A stretch of DNA of 64,000 nt from Nitrospirota bacterium (GTDB lineage: Bacteria; Nitrospirota; Leptospirillia; Leptospirillales; Leptospirillaceae), in the NCBI GenBank assembly GCA_021826965.1, contig JAKAYA010000003.1, forward strand, positions 1 through 64,000, read 5' to 3'. Positions 28,490 to 36,212 of the stretch are shown piece after piece. Within the stretch, counting starts at the first letter, position 1. Each line of letters starts with the position of its first letter. The notes under the pieces were generated by a model that saw only the letters and a program-made list of their open reading frames with translations, did no database searches and had not been told where the DNA came from. The position numbers were made by a program, and so were the translations under genes.

Positions 28490-29647
28490 TCAGGCCCGCC
28501 GCTCCGCTTCCTTCTTGAGCGCCTCGACCATGTCGAGTTTTTCCCAGGTAAAATCCTCTTCGTTCCGTCCGAAATGGCCGTATGCCGCCGTCTTCCGGTA
28601 AATGGGCCGGCGAAGCTTCAGGTGGTTGATGATTCCCAGCGGGGTCATCGGAAAAAGTTCCCGGACGCAATCCGAAATGATTTCATCCGGGAGAACCGAG
28701 GTTCCCTGGGAATCGACCAGGACGGATACCGGATCGCGAACCCCGATCGCATAGGCGAGCTGGACTTCACAGCGTCTCGCCAGCCCCGCACCGACGATGT
28801 TTTTCGCGATATAGCGCGCCATGTAGCAGGCGGATCGGTCGACCTTCGTCGGATCTTTGCCGGAAAAGGCTCCGCCACCGTGGCGTCCCCAACCGCCGTA
28901 GGAATCAACAATGATCTTCCTGCCCGTCAGACCGGCATCCCCCATCGGACCTCCCGTTACAAAACGTCCCGTCGGGTTGATATGAAAGACGATCCGGGCC
29001 GGATCCACCAGATGCTCGGGCAAAACGGGACGCACGACCTTCTCCAGAATGTCGTTATGGATTTCCTCCTGGGAGATTTCCGGGGCATGCTGGGTCGAAA
29101 GAACAACCGTGTCCACCGAAACCGGGACGTTGTCGACATATCGGAGCGACACCTGGGATTTTCCGTCCGGACGAAGATACGGAAGAATTCCGGTCTTCCG
29201 GATGCTGCTCAACTGCCGGGTCAGGCGATGGGCCAGCAGGATCGGCATGGGCATGAGCTCCTCCGTCTCGTCGGTCGCCATGCCGAACATAAGGCCCTGG
29301 TCGCCAGCTCCGCCGGTATCGACTCCCATCGAAATGTCAGGCGACTGGGAATGGACCGCCGTCAGAACCGAACAGGTCTTGTAGTCGAACCCGAAGGCGG
29401 CATCCGTGTACCCGATGTCCTTGACGATTTCCCGCGCAATATCATCGTAAGGCGTATTGTGCTTTGCCGTGATCTCTCCGGCGATCATCACGATGCCGGT
29501 CGTGGTCAAGGTCTCGCAGGCAACCCGAGCCATCGGGTCCTGTGCGAGAATGGCGTCAAGAATCCCGTCGGAAATCTGGTCGCATATCTTGTCCGGATGA
29601 CCTTCCGTGACAGATTCGGATGTAAAAAGAAAAGAAGATCGGCCCAT
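28490..29647 (-). CDS. metK: S-adenosylmethionine synthetase
   Basis: Cytoplasmic enzyme making SAM from methionine and ATP (385 residues). Hallmarks are [20 protein letters not shown] at the N-terminus, GAGDQG and [23 protein letters not shown] lies nine bases before ATG 29647. It is the first gene of the sulfur operon. Upstream, in order, are a promoter, a SAM-II-like aptamer and an intrinsic terminator, so feedback by SAM is likely. Confidence 0.97.
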   Translation of the reverse strand: MGRSSFLFTSESVTEGHPDKICDQISDGILDAILAQDPMARVACETLTTTGIVMIAGEITAKHNTPYDDIAREIVKDIGYTDAAFGFDYKTCSVLTAVHSQSPDISMGVDTGGAGDQGLMFGMATDETEELMPMPILLAHRLTRQLSSIRKTGILPYLRPDGKSQVSLRYVDNVPVSVDTVVLSTQHAPEISQEEIHNDILEKVVRPVLPEHLVDPARIVFHINPTGRFVTGGPMGDAGLTGRKIIVDSYGGWGRHGGGAFSGKDPTKVDRSACYMARYIAKNIVGAGLARRCEVQLAYAIGVRDPVSVLVDSQGTSVLPDEIISDCVRELFPMTPLGIINHLKLRRPIYRKTAAYGHFGRNEEDFTWEKLDMVEALKKEAERRA

Positions 29648-29679
29648 TCTTGGGTCCTCCCCGATGACAATTTCAGGAC

Positions 29680-29711
29680 AAAAAAAAACCCGGTGCGCGA
29701 GCACAGGGTTT
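29680..29711 (-). terminator. Intrinsic terminator (attenuator) in the metK leader
   Basis: Read on the minus strand, AAACCC pairs with GGGTTT (29706-29711 with 29686-29691), extended inward by GTGC/GCAC around a 4-base loop, and is followed by a run of about nine T. A competing stem, TTTACT (29726-29731) with AGTAAA (29709-29714), would use part of the terminator arm. It is located between the aptamer and the metK ribosome site. Confidence 0.85.
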
Positions 29712-29737
29712 ACTTTCGAAACACGAGTAAAGAACCT

Positions 29738-29790
29738 GGACTTTTAGCACTTTTTTTAGGTGGTTGCAATATACCTCAAATCAATCCACC
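29738..29790 (-). promoter_or_regulatory. SAM-II-like riboswitch aptamer
   Basis: On the minus strand: stem GGTGG (29786-29790) with CCACC (29759-29763). The loop contains TGATTT (29778-29783) and ATTGCAA (29764-29770), and an A-rich strand after the stem leads to GTGCTAAAAG (about 29741-29750). This order and these words match the SAM-II consensus (loop UGAUUU...AUUGCAA, then AAA...GCUAAAA), with a different but intact stem. Expected start of transcription is only a few bases upstream, and the first gene controlled is metK. Related SAM-V RNAs share this core, so the class name is provisional. Confidence 0.78.
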
Positions 29791-29800
29791 CTGCCTTTTT

Positions 29801-29830
29801 ACGATATGTCCTGACTTGCTCCGAAGTCAA
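29801..29830 (-). promoter_or_regulatory. sigma70-type promoter of the metK operon
   Basis: Minus strand: -35 TTGACT (29825-29830), 18-base spacer, -10 TATCGT (29801-29806). Transcription would begin near 29794, immediately before the aptamer stem. Confidence 0.6.
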
Positions 29831-29940
29831 GCAAAAAATCCGATGGCGACTTTCCCTCATCCCGGTGATTTCATTGACACAAAGACAATCAAATCTGGGT
29901 TCACATTTTTATTCACCCTGAAACACTTCGCGGTTTTGTC

Positions 29941-30122
29941 TCATCGAAATATAGTAACCGAAGGCATTCTATGTCCGGCACCCAAAATTTTCAACGCCAG
30001 AACCTCGACGTTCGGGATCGCCTCTTCCTCTGTCTCCCCACAGGACATCGTCCCCGGGATGGTTGGGATTTCGGCAATCCAGCGACCGCCGATTTCCTGT
30101 TCCCGGTCAATATCATCTCCAT
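29941..30122 (-). pseudogene. HicB-like antitoxin remnant, frameshifted
   Basis: The minus-strand frame ending at 29941 reads GGRWIAEIPTIPGTM, then CGETEEEAIPNVEVLALKIL, the typical HicB/COG1598 antitoxin core. No ATG, GTG or TTG exists upstream in that frame before a stop. An ATG at 30122 (ATG GAG AT) would give the expected start if one base were restored just after it. The usual C-terminal DNA-binding part is missing. No recognisable HicA lies next to it. It sits between the metK leader and the integrated element. Confidence 0.55.
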
Positions 30123-30360
30123 ATGTCCTCTGCCCGTGATCTTCTTCCGGTTCCCGAATTTCCCACCAATGCCTTCTCCGTCGAAGCCCGGACAGGATCG
30201 ATGTTCAGACTCGTATAGATAGACCAATGTCGCATGAGACTGTGGTTCCGGGGATCGTCCCCGCTCAGGAAAACGCAGATATCCCGAAAACGTTCCAGGA
30301 TTCTCCTGGCCCTGCGGTGTGAGTTCTGATCGAGTGAGTGTGATACGTGCTTGAAGGGAT
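30123..30360. other. Region between HicB remnant and the left att site
   Basis: No recognised gene. The minus strand has a frame open for about 80 codons leading away from the tRNA-like repeat, but it matches no family I know and lacks a clear start with a ribosome site. This is chromosomal DNA that originally lay downstream of the tRNA-Ala gene. Confidence 0.35.
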
Positions 30361-30412
30361 TGGTGGAGCTGAGGGGGATCGAACCCCTGACCTCAAGACT
30401 GCCAGTCTTGCG
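30361..30412. repeat. attL: 52-bp copy of the tRNA-Ala 3' part
   Basis: Identical to 36279-36330. It contains the anticodon arm, T arm and acceptor 3' strand with CCA (minus-strand sense) but no D arm or 5' acceptor strand. It is therefore a recombination scar, not a functional tRNA. Confidence 0.92.
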
Positions 30413-30637
30413 GCTCTAATTTTTACCCTCTTTGACCTCTATTGATAATCCTCTAAAAAACAAGACTTTAAAGGAATTTTCCCCATCCTCGACTTTGATC
30501 TACATCCTTGGTTTTTCGATCAAAATTGATGCACAATATGGAACATAGATGGAACTTTTTTAAGAGGGAATCGGCTACAGTCCTTAAAGTTACTCTTCTC
30601 GACCGGATCCGGAATATGGAAACGGAGGTGAAAGACG
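30413..30637 (+). other. A+T-rich leader between attL and the integrase
   Basis: Noticeably A+T-richer than the flanking chromosome. It holds one 19-bp repeat (30538-30556) and GGAGG nine bases before the integrase ATG at 30638. No gene seen. Confidence 0.5.
30538..30556. repeat. Left copy of a 19-bp repeat, possible integrase arm site
   Basis: ATGGAACATAGATGGAACT recurs in the same orientation at 36213-36231, near the other end of the element. Each copy itself contains TGGAAC twice, 11 bases apart, as expected of a helical-phased protein-binding site. Confidence 0.55.
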
Positions 30638-31824
30638 ATGACAACAGTCAAGGAAGTGGCGAAAAATGGCCGTTCTGAAAGGCCGGTCCTGCATCTCACC
30701 CAAAAGACGCTGGAAACCTTGTCTCCCAAGGAAAAGCCCTACCTTGTCCGGGACGATGAGATCAAGGGATTGGTGGTGAAGGTCTACCCCACCGGAACGA
30801 TGACCTTTTTCTCGACGTGCTGACGGAGAAGCGTCACGACATGTTCAAGATCGGACAATGGCCCGACCTGAACATTGCTCAGGCGCGGGAGAAGGCCAAG
30901 AAAATGCGGGGGGACCTCGCCCAGGGGAAGAACCCGAAGGCGGAGAAGAAAGAGGGGATCGCTGTCGGGGAATTTTTTCAGGTCTATATGGACCGGCACG
31001 GAGCCCTCAAGAAATCGAAAGCGAACGATCTGAACAGCTTCACCAAATACCTGAAGCCTTGGGCCACTCATCCTCTCCAGGGAATCACGCGCTCGAAAGT
31101 GGAAACGCTCCATCGGACCATCGGAAAGGACATGCCGGTTCAGTCGAACAGGGTTCTTGCCCTCCTGTCCACCATGTTCTCCAAGGCGATGGTCTGGGGC
31201 TATTTCAAAGGAGAGAATCCGTGCCGGGGAATCCGGAAATTCCGGGAGGCCAGCCGGGACCGATTCCTTTCCGGGGAGGAACTGGTCCGGTTCTTTGAAT
31301 CCCTGGACCTGACCGAAAATCCGGCGTTCAAGGACTTCATCCTCCTGTCGTTGTTCACTGGGGCCAGAAAGTCGAATGTCCTGTCCATGCGATGGAAAGA
31401 TGTCGACTTCGAGCGGTCCGTCTGGAAGATCCCCGGAGAACTGAGAAAGAACGGAGATCCCATGCAGATTCCCCTTGGGACGGACGTTCTGGAGATCCTG
31501 AAACGGCGTCGTGCGGAAACTTCCTCCGTCTTCGTCCTTCCGGGACCGGGGGCGAAGGGCCATTACACGGAGCCCAAGAGGGCATGGGCGACCTTGCTCA
31601 AGCGAGCCAACCTGGAAGACCTCCGGATTCATGATCTGCGTCGGAGCATGGGGTCATGGATGACCATCGGGGGGGCCTCTCTTCCAATCGTCGGTAAGGC
31701 ATTGGGACACAAAACCTCTCAGGCGACTTCCATTTATGCGAGGCTGAACCTCGATCCCGTCCGGGCCGCGATGGATCAGGCGGTCGAGGCGATGAATAGA
31801 AACAGGAAGAAGACAACAGGATGA
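30638..31824 (+). pseudogene. Tyrosine integrase, single-base frameshift
   Basis: P4-type integrase. The first 60 codons (ATG 30638, good GGAGG) encode the start of the arm-binding domain (PYLVRDDEIKGLVVKVYPTG) and hit TGA. The rest of the same domain and the whole core continue from about 30812 in another frame (TEKRHDMFKIGQWPDLNIAQAR). One extra T in the run at 30807-30813 would restore a continuous protein. Catalytic residues are present: Arg in TGARKSN, HDLRR, His in LGHKTS and Tyr in SIYARL. Either a true mutation, a sequence error in a T run, or frameshifting; there is no classic slippery heptamer. Confidence 0.88.
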
Positions 31825-31835
31825 AAGGACACCCT

Positions 31836-32030
31836 ATGAAACCGATACTACATCCCCACTACATTACGGACGAGGCAGGAAAGAAAATGTCGGTCGTACT
31901 TTCCATTGATGAGTATGAATCCTTGCTTGAAGACATTGAAGATCTTGCCATTGTCGCGGAGAGACGGGACGAGCCCACGATATCCCACGAAGACCTTGAA
32001 GCCAAGCTGAGTGCCGATGGCCTCTTATAA
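31836..32030 (+). CDS. Type II antitoxin, RelB/Phd-like
   Basis: 64-residue acidic protein (VVLSIDEYESLLEDIEDLAIVAER..., then a flexible C-terminal segment). This resembles Phd/YefM/RelB antitoxins that neutralise RelE toxins and repress their own operon. ATG 31836 has AAAGGA six to seven bases upstream. It follows the integrase end by twelve bases and overlaps the toxin start. Confidence 0.78.
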   Translation: MKPILHPHYITDEAGKKMSVVLSIDEYESLLEDIEDLAIVAERRDEPTISHEDLEAKLSADGLL

Positions 32031-32277
32031 AGTCGTCTGGAAACGCAGTGCGGAAAAGGAACTGCGAAAACTTCCGAAAGAGATGATCCGTAAGTTATTG
32101 GACCAGGCATCCATGTTGAGCCGAGATCCGTTTCCGGCAGGAGTCAAAAAGCTTGTGAACGCGGAATCGGTCTATAGACTCCGGGTTGGTGCCTATCGAC
32201 TGATTTTCAGGGTAGAGCAGTCCAAATTGGTTATCGAAGTGATTCTCGATGGGCATCGTCGGGACGTTTATCGGTAA
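32017..32277 (+). CDS. RelE/ParE-type toxin
   Basis: 86 residues with the RelE fold signature: YKVVWKRSAEKELRKLP, KLVNAESVYRLRVGAYRLIFRV and a terminal VILDGHRRDVYR. RelE members cut mRNA in the ribosome; ParE relatives act on gyrase. The conserved RxGxYR and the C-terminal basic/tyrosine residues fit RelE. ATG 32017 lies inside the antitoxin gene (14-base overlap), so translation is coupled. The pair probably stabilised the element. Confidence 0.85.
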   Translation: MASYKVVWKRSAEKELRKLPKEMIRKLLDQASMLSRDPFPAGVKKLVNAESVYRLRVGAYRLIFRVEQSKLVIEVILDGHRRDVYR

Positions 32278-32375
32278 GGAAGGCAGTCCATCACGGGGCC
32301 CAGGCTGATCACCGAAGGCGGGAATCTCCACCCGCTGGCCCCACCACTTCGGAGACGTGCAGGAGAGCGCGGACG

Positions 32376-32813
32376 ATGATTTCTTCGGACATCCTGAGCC
32401 AAATCAAATCTATCGTTAAAGACAAACCTCCCCAAACGGTCGATGTATTCCTTGCCGAGCTGGAAATACTGGCCTCTCCCGAGGTTCGTGAAAGAATCGA
32501 TCGGGACTTTCGGGAATTGGACAAAGAAGACCGCCATACCGTCAAGATGCTTGAAAAGGACCCGTCCCCCCTTTCCCGACAAATTCTGGACGACAGGAAA
32601 AAAGGTCAAGGGAAAAAGAGCCTGACGAGAGGCCGTCCCCGCAATTTGGCCGAAGAGGTCACGGTTCTCAATGTTGTCACCCTTTACCAATCCTGTTTCT
32701 GTCTGCCTCGGAAAAGTCATGAGGATCCCTGCCTCAAAATTCTGCATCTTCTCCTGAACACCGAAGAATCTCCCTGGCATTCCTTCTTGAAGGCCATCTC
32801 GGACCTTTCCTAG
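32376..32813 (+). CDS. Unknown 145-residue protein ending at the IS border
   Basis: Hydrophilic, mostly helical protein (ISSDILSQIKSIVKDKPPQ..., RERIDRDFRELDKEDRH..., GQGKKSLTRGRPRNLAEE). No family recognised. AGGAGA lies 13 bases before the ATG. The stop codon TAG (32811-32813) is formed by the first bases of the insertion sequence, so the C-terminus may be cut short. It may have been an accessory or regulatory gene of the element. Confidence 0.5.
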   Translation: MISSDILSQIKSIVKDKPPQTVDVFLAELEILASPEVRERIDRDFRELDKEDRHTVKMLEKDPSPLSRQILDDRKKGQGKKSLTRGRPRNLAEEVTVLNVVTLYQSCFCLPRKSHEDPCLKILHLLLNTEESPWHSFLKAISDLS

Positions 32814-32826
32814 CTCTACAGCGACA

Positions 32827-33256
32827 TATACCCAAAGAACATGAATAACCCCGGAGCATTTTGAGCGATGGCCAAGTCAACTCGAAACAAAAAGAGGGAA
32901 AACGATCCTCTCCGGGCCATAAAAAACGGTTTTGGGGGGCATGGATGAGAGGGTTTCGGAGGGATCCCAGGCCTCGGCGGAGGTTTCAAGACGCAGGAGG
33001 GGGGCTCGAACCTGTCATGTGCGGCCGGGAAGAATGCGCGGACGGACCGGGAAGAATGCGCGGACGGAAAGGATCGGGCGGGGGAGGGCCTACCCCGTCC
33101 GGGGAACGTCATACTTCAAGCGGTTTTTCTTGTCCCGGGAGAGGAAGGAAATCCGGTTCCGGCGCTGATGGTAAGCAAGATGCTCAAGGACGGAGATTCC
33201 AGGGAAGGCGAGCCGGGACAGGACATCGACCACCAGGAGGTGGGCCTGAGGGAGGG
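32827..33256. other. Non-coding left end of the insertion sequence
   Basis: 430 bases between the left inverted repeat and the transposase stop, with no supported gene. It contains an exact 22-base tandem duplication (33025-33046 and 33047-33068). Confidence 0.5.
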
Positions 33257-35269
33257 TCAGAAGGACTTTTTTTTAAAATCGATCCGAAGGGACTGGAGAA
33301 AGAGATGGGCCAGGAAGACGTGGAGCATGTGACGGTGCCAGCCGGTCCAGGAGCGGTTCTCGTAATGCCCCATGCCGAGAAGGGACTTGCTCTCGAGGAG
33401 GGCGCGGGAGTGGGACCAGCGAAGGATGGAGACCTGGACCATCGTCTCGAGGGGGCAGTCTTCGGGGGCATTGCAGAGGACGTACTTGGTCTTCCCTTGC
33501 GCGTTCTGGGCCTCGGAGCGGAAGAGGAAGAGCCAGACGGGAGAGGGCGGATCCAGCGGCTCCTCCGGGACCAGGAAGACCCGGAGCCGGGAGACGAAGA
33601 CCCGTTCGACGCCAAAAGAGGCACTGGGACGGATGACCTCCGTCCAGGACGTCTGGCGCGCGAGCTCCTCCACGGAGACCGGGGTCCGGGAAAGCCGGGA
33701 GCCGGGTTTTCGTCCCCGGCCGGACCATTCCGGCATCTCCCAGGTGGGGCGCTCCGGAAGAACACGGATGTTGGAGCGGACCGAGGCGAAGTACGTGAGT
33801 CCGGAAGGAATGGCGTCGAGGAAGGACCTGTCCGAGCCCAGGCCGGCATCGACCCCGACCCAGGAGGCCGCGAGAGGATCGCTCCCGTGCGCCTTTTGGA
33901 GAAGCTCGAGGGCGATCTGGTTCTTGGTCCGGAAGGTTTCGGTCTCCGGCACGCCGGTCTTCTTGCGCCGCTCCGCGTGGTCGGCATCGTACCAGATCTC
34001 CGGGAGGTAAAGTCGGGCATCGAGAAAGGCGTAGCCCCGATCGGTCACGAGGCCCAGGAAGACCCCGGACTGGCAGTTGGCCACCTTGCCCAGATGACCG
34101 CAGTACTGGGGAGCGACTCCGACCGACTCGGCCCCTTTCTTGGGGAACTCGGAGGGATCGAGCGTCCACATGGGCGGAGTCTGCGAGGTCTGGGGAGACA
34201 GAAGGAGACGCGCCTTCTTTTGGTAGATCCCTTTCAGGGCCTCGTCATCCACCAGGTAGCCGGAGACGAAGCGCTGAAGGTTCCGGACGCCTCCGCTCCC
34301 TTCCAGGGACAGGGCGATGGGTTCGATGCTCTTGCGGCCCAGATCGGACAGAAGACCCAGGGTGTAAAGATGGGAGTAGCGGCGCGTCTCCGATCTCCTG
34401 AAAACGGGAGCGAAGTCCTGGCAGAAGGTTTCGAGCGCCTGGGCGATCCTCTGGAGGTCCTGGTCTTCGAGGACCTCGCTCTTCTCGAGAAGGGCGGGGT
34501 CCACATGGTAGGACTCGGGAAGGACGATCCGGACCGGGGCGGGAGGGGGCGCCCCCTGGGGAGTCTTCGGCGCCTGGGGTTCCCTGGGAGGAGGAGGTGT
34601 CTTCCCCGTGCGGTCCCGCCGGACAACGGGCTTGGGAGGAGGCAGGAGGCCGGCCTGGATGCGGAAGTCCGGCGCCAGGGTATAGAGGTACACGTCCTTG
34701 ACCTTCCCGTGTCGGGCGTAATGCTTGGGACCCTTGCGCGTCCGGGAGAACCCCTTGCTCTGCCCCAGGCGGACGAAGCCGGCCGCCCGGTAGCTGGCTC
34801 CCGAGTGATGGACGGGATCGATGTAGCTCTCGACCAGCCAGGGGGCATAGCCGAACCGCTCTTCCCAGTCGGCGGGAAGACGGCGGAGCAGCTGCCCCAG
34901 GAGATGGGAGGCCAGGTATCGGATCCGGACGCCCGGCAGGATGAGAAATCGGCTGTTGTTGACGACCCGGTGCCGGAGGAGCTTCCGCTCCCCGGCACTC
35001 CAGCCGATATGGATGTCCCGGACCTCAAGGTGGGGAGCCGAGGCGGAAAAGGACAGGGCTCCCACGACCGTGTCCTTCACCCGCGCCAGGTACTTGATCT
35101 GGCGCCCGGGAAGCTTCTTGTACCCCAGGGGATGATGTTCCCGAACCGCTTGGTCCCAAAGGGCGGCCTCCTCCGATCCCGGATCCACCGGTTCGATCGT
35201 GATCGGGCCCAGACTCTCCAGGGTTCCCCAGAGGACGGGAGGGACGACAGAGGGGGCGGGTTGTTCCAA
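33257..35269 (-). CDS. Transposase: DUF4338/DruA-like N-terminus fused to IS701-type DDE domain
   Basis: 670 residues. The N-terminal ~220 residues match DUF4338 (DruA of the Druantia defence system): GYKKLPGRQIKYLARV, VVNNSRFLILPGVRIR, ASHLLGQLLRRLPADWEERFGY. A Pro-rich linker follows, then an IS701/DDE_5-like domain (~285-665). Probable catalytic Asp lies in MWTLDPSEFPKKG, Asp in GVDAGLGSDRSF and Glu in RALLESKSLLG. The core block SVGVAPQYCGHLGKVANCQ is family-typical. TTG at 35269 is chosen because AGGAGG lies five bases upstream; TTG 35287 is possible. The inverted repeats flank it, supporting its role as transposase. Confidence 0.85.
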   Translation of the reverse strand: MEQPAPSVVPPVLWGTLESLGPITIEPVDPGSEEAALWDQAVREHHPLGYKKLPGRQIKYLARVKDTVVGALSFSASAPHLEVRDIHIGWSAGERKLLRHRVVNNSRFLILPGVRIRYLASHLLGQLLRRLPADWEERFGYAPWLVESYIDPVHHSGASYRAAGFVRLGQSKGFSRTRKGPKHYARHGKVKDVYLYTLAPDFRIQAGLLPPPKPVVRRDRTGKTPPPPREPQAPKTPQGAPPPAPVRIVLPESYHVDPALLEKSEVLEDQDLQRIAQALETFCQDFAPVFRRSETRRYSHLYTLGLLSDLGRKSIEPIALSLEGSGGVRNLQRFVSGYLVDDEALKGIYQKKARLLLSPQTSQTPPMWTLDPSEFPKKGAESVGVAPQYCGHLGKVANCQSGVFLGLVTDRGYAFLDARLYLPEIWYDADHAERRKKTGVPETETFRTKNQIALELLQKAHGSDPLAASWVGVDAGLGSDRSFLDAIPSGLTYFASVRSNIRVLPERPTWEMPEWSGRGRKPGSRLSRTPVSVEELARQTSWTEVIRPSASFGVERVFVSRLRVFLVPEEPLDPPSPVWLFLFRSEAQNAQGKTKYVLCNAPEDCPLETMVQVSILRWSHSRALLESKSLLGMGHYENRSWTGWHRHMLHVFLAHLFLQSLRIDFKKKSF

Positions 35270-35389
35270 CGAATCCTCCTGTTCCAAACGGGTGAACCGT
35301 CAACAGGAGGCAGTGTAATCAAAAAAGAGGAACCTGTTTACCCCTCCCGACAAAAACGGGATAGGTGAAGCAGTGTCGCTGTAGAGCTA

Positions 35390-35671
35390 AGACACCGCCA
35401 CCCCAAGAAATCTTCCGACTGGATCAAGACAACTTACCTTCGGAGGGTCAGAGGTCGCGACTGGACCTTCACGGGAACAACGGGAGAAACATTGTATCAG
35501 GCCTCATCCACTCCCATCCGGCGGCATGTCAAGGTCAAAGGCGCGGCTCATCCGTTCGATCCCAAATGGACGGGCTACCTCAGAACCCGAAAGGAGTTCC
35601 TGAAGCTCAGGGGAGCGGGAGAGAATCTTTCCTTCTTCCCTATGGGCCAAGCCATCCGTCAGGTTTCCTGA
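35390..35671 (+). pseudogene. C-terminal remnant of a group II intron reverse transcriptase/maturase
   Basis: The frame is open from the IS border to TGA at 35669-35671. It reads KKSSDWIKTTYLRRV, then LYQASSTPIRRHVKVKGAAH, then PFDPKWTGYLRTR, matching the end of bacterial intron-encoded proteins (typically TPIKRHVKI...NPYDPEWE...YF). The reverse-transcriptase domains and the 5' half of the intron are absent from both sides of the IS. It is followed at the expected distance by intron domain V. Confidence 0.8.
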
Positions 35672-35719
35672 ACGCGGGGAATAACCGGGTCCGGAGGAAT
35701 CCGGGCCTTCGAATGGCGT

Positions 35720-35794
35720 GAGCCGGATGCGGTGAAAGTCGCATGTCCGGTTCTTGGGGGGCGGGGGAGCGGTGACGCTCTCCTGCTACCCGAC
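35720..35794 (+). ncRNA. Group II intron domains V and VI (3' remnant)
   Basis: A 34-base domain V at 35720-35753 begins GAGCCGGATGCGGTGAAAGT and closes with GTCCGGTTC: the outer stem GAGCCGGAT/GTCCGGTTC and a GAAA-type cap are intact. A domain VI-like hairpin follows (GAGCG/CGCTC around GTGA, about 35767-35780) with a downstream CTACCCGAC end. The 3' splice boundary is probably near 35794. With no 5' domains here it cannot self-splice. Confidence 0.85.
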
Positions 35795-35847
35795 AGGTCT
35801 CAGGTATCGGGGAAGCGAAGCATGATGCGAATCTATCCCCGGGATCG

Positions 35848-36130
35848 TCACGCCCCTTCCGGAATAGCTCCTTCCCGGATCTTCTTGGCCGCAATGATGG
35901 ATTCGCGGGAGACGTTCAGCATCTTCCCGACATCCTCTTGGGTCAAAGTGGAATTTTCAACTTTGAAATTCTCGCTTTTCCTGTCTCCTCCTCTTGGAAG
36001 GTTCGCAATTTTGGCCCCGATCATCGCCCGTTGGGACTCGTTCAGATGGCGGCGCTTCAGGTTCATCGACAGGACGAAGGAAGGGGATCATCGCCTTCGT
36101 ATTTTCGCGGAGAACACGCGGGAGGGAGCA
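35848..36130 (-). pseudogene. ParB/Spo0J-like protein remnant with frameshift
   Basis: The frame ending at 35848 reads LSMNLKRRHLNESQRAMIGA and then QEDVGKMLNVSRESI, typical of the middle of plasmid/phage ParB-like proteins. The preceding conserved stretch KYEGDDPL is found upstream (about 36085-36110) in a different frame; one missing base in the CCCCTTCC run explains this. The N-terminal catalytic part and the C-terminus are not recognisable. Confidence 0.6.
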
Positions 36131-36212
36131 GGCACCCCCCTGAGAGGGCGTCTTCACAATGCCGCTCGGAGTTTTACTGGGGACAAGAATAGGGATCCGA
36201 CTTCCGCCGAAA

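Larger units (their letters stand above)
32811..35389 (-). mobile_element. IS701-like insertion sequence with DruA-fused transposase
   Basis: About 2.58 kb with perfect 16-bp terminal inverted repeats: TAGCTCTACAGCGACA at 32811-32826 and its complement at 35374-35389. It carries one transposase gene on the minus strand. The outer TA at both ends could be a short target duplication; no longer duplication is visible, and the two flanks look unrelated. The right flank begins directly inside a group II intron reverse-transcriptase frame. Confidence 0.82.

Noticed and set aside
30361-30437. A second tRNA-Ala gene
   Set aside because: Only the 3' 52 bases match; D arm and 5' acceptor strand are absent, so it is an att scar.
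30800-30815. Programmed -1 frameshift site in the integrase
   Set aside because: The sequence is C-TTT-TTC in the reading frame, not a canonical X-XXY-YYZ heptamer, and no downstream hairpin or upstream spacer signal is evident; a simple deletion is more likely.
30638-30823. A separate 60-residue protein
   Set aside because: It is the first part of the integrase arm-binding domain; the following frame completes the same domain.
32861-35368. 835-codon plus-strand frame opposite the transposase
   Set aside because: Composition is extremely Gly/Glu/Arg-rich with no domain; the minus strand encodes a recognisable two-domain transposase.
35365-35721. 118-codon plus-strand frame overlapping the intron remnant
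   Set aside because: The adjacent frame gives the reverse-transcriptase C-terminus; this one has no family features.
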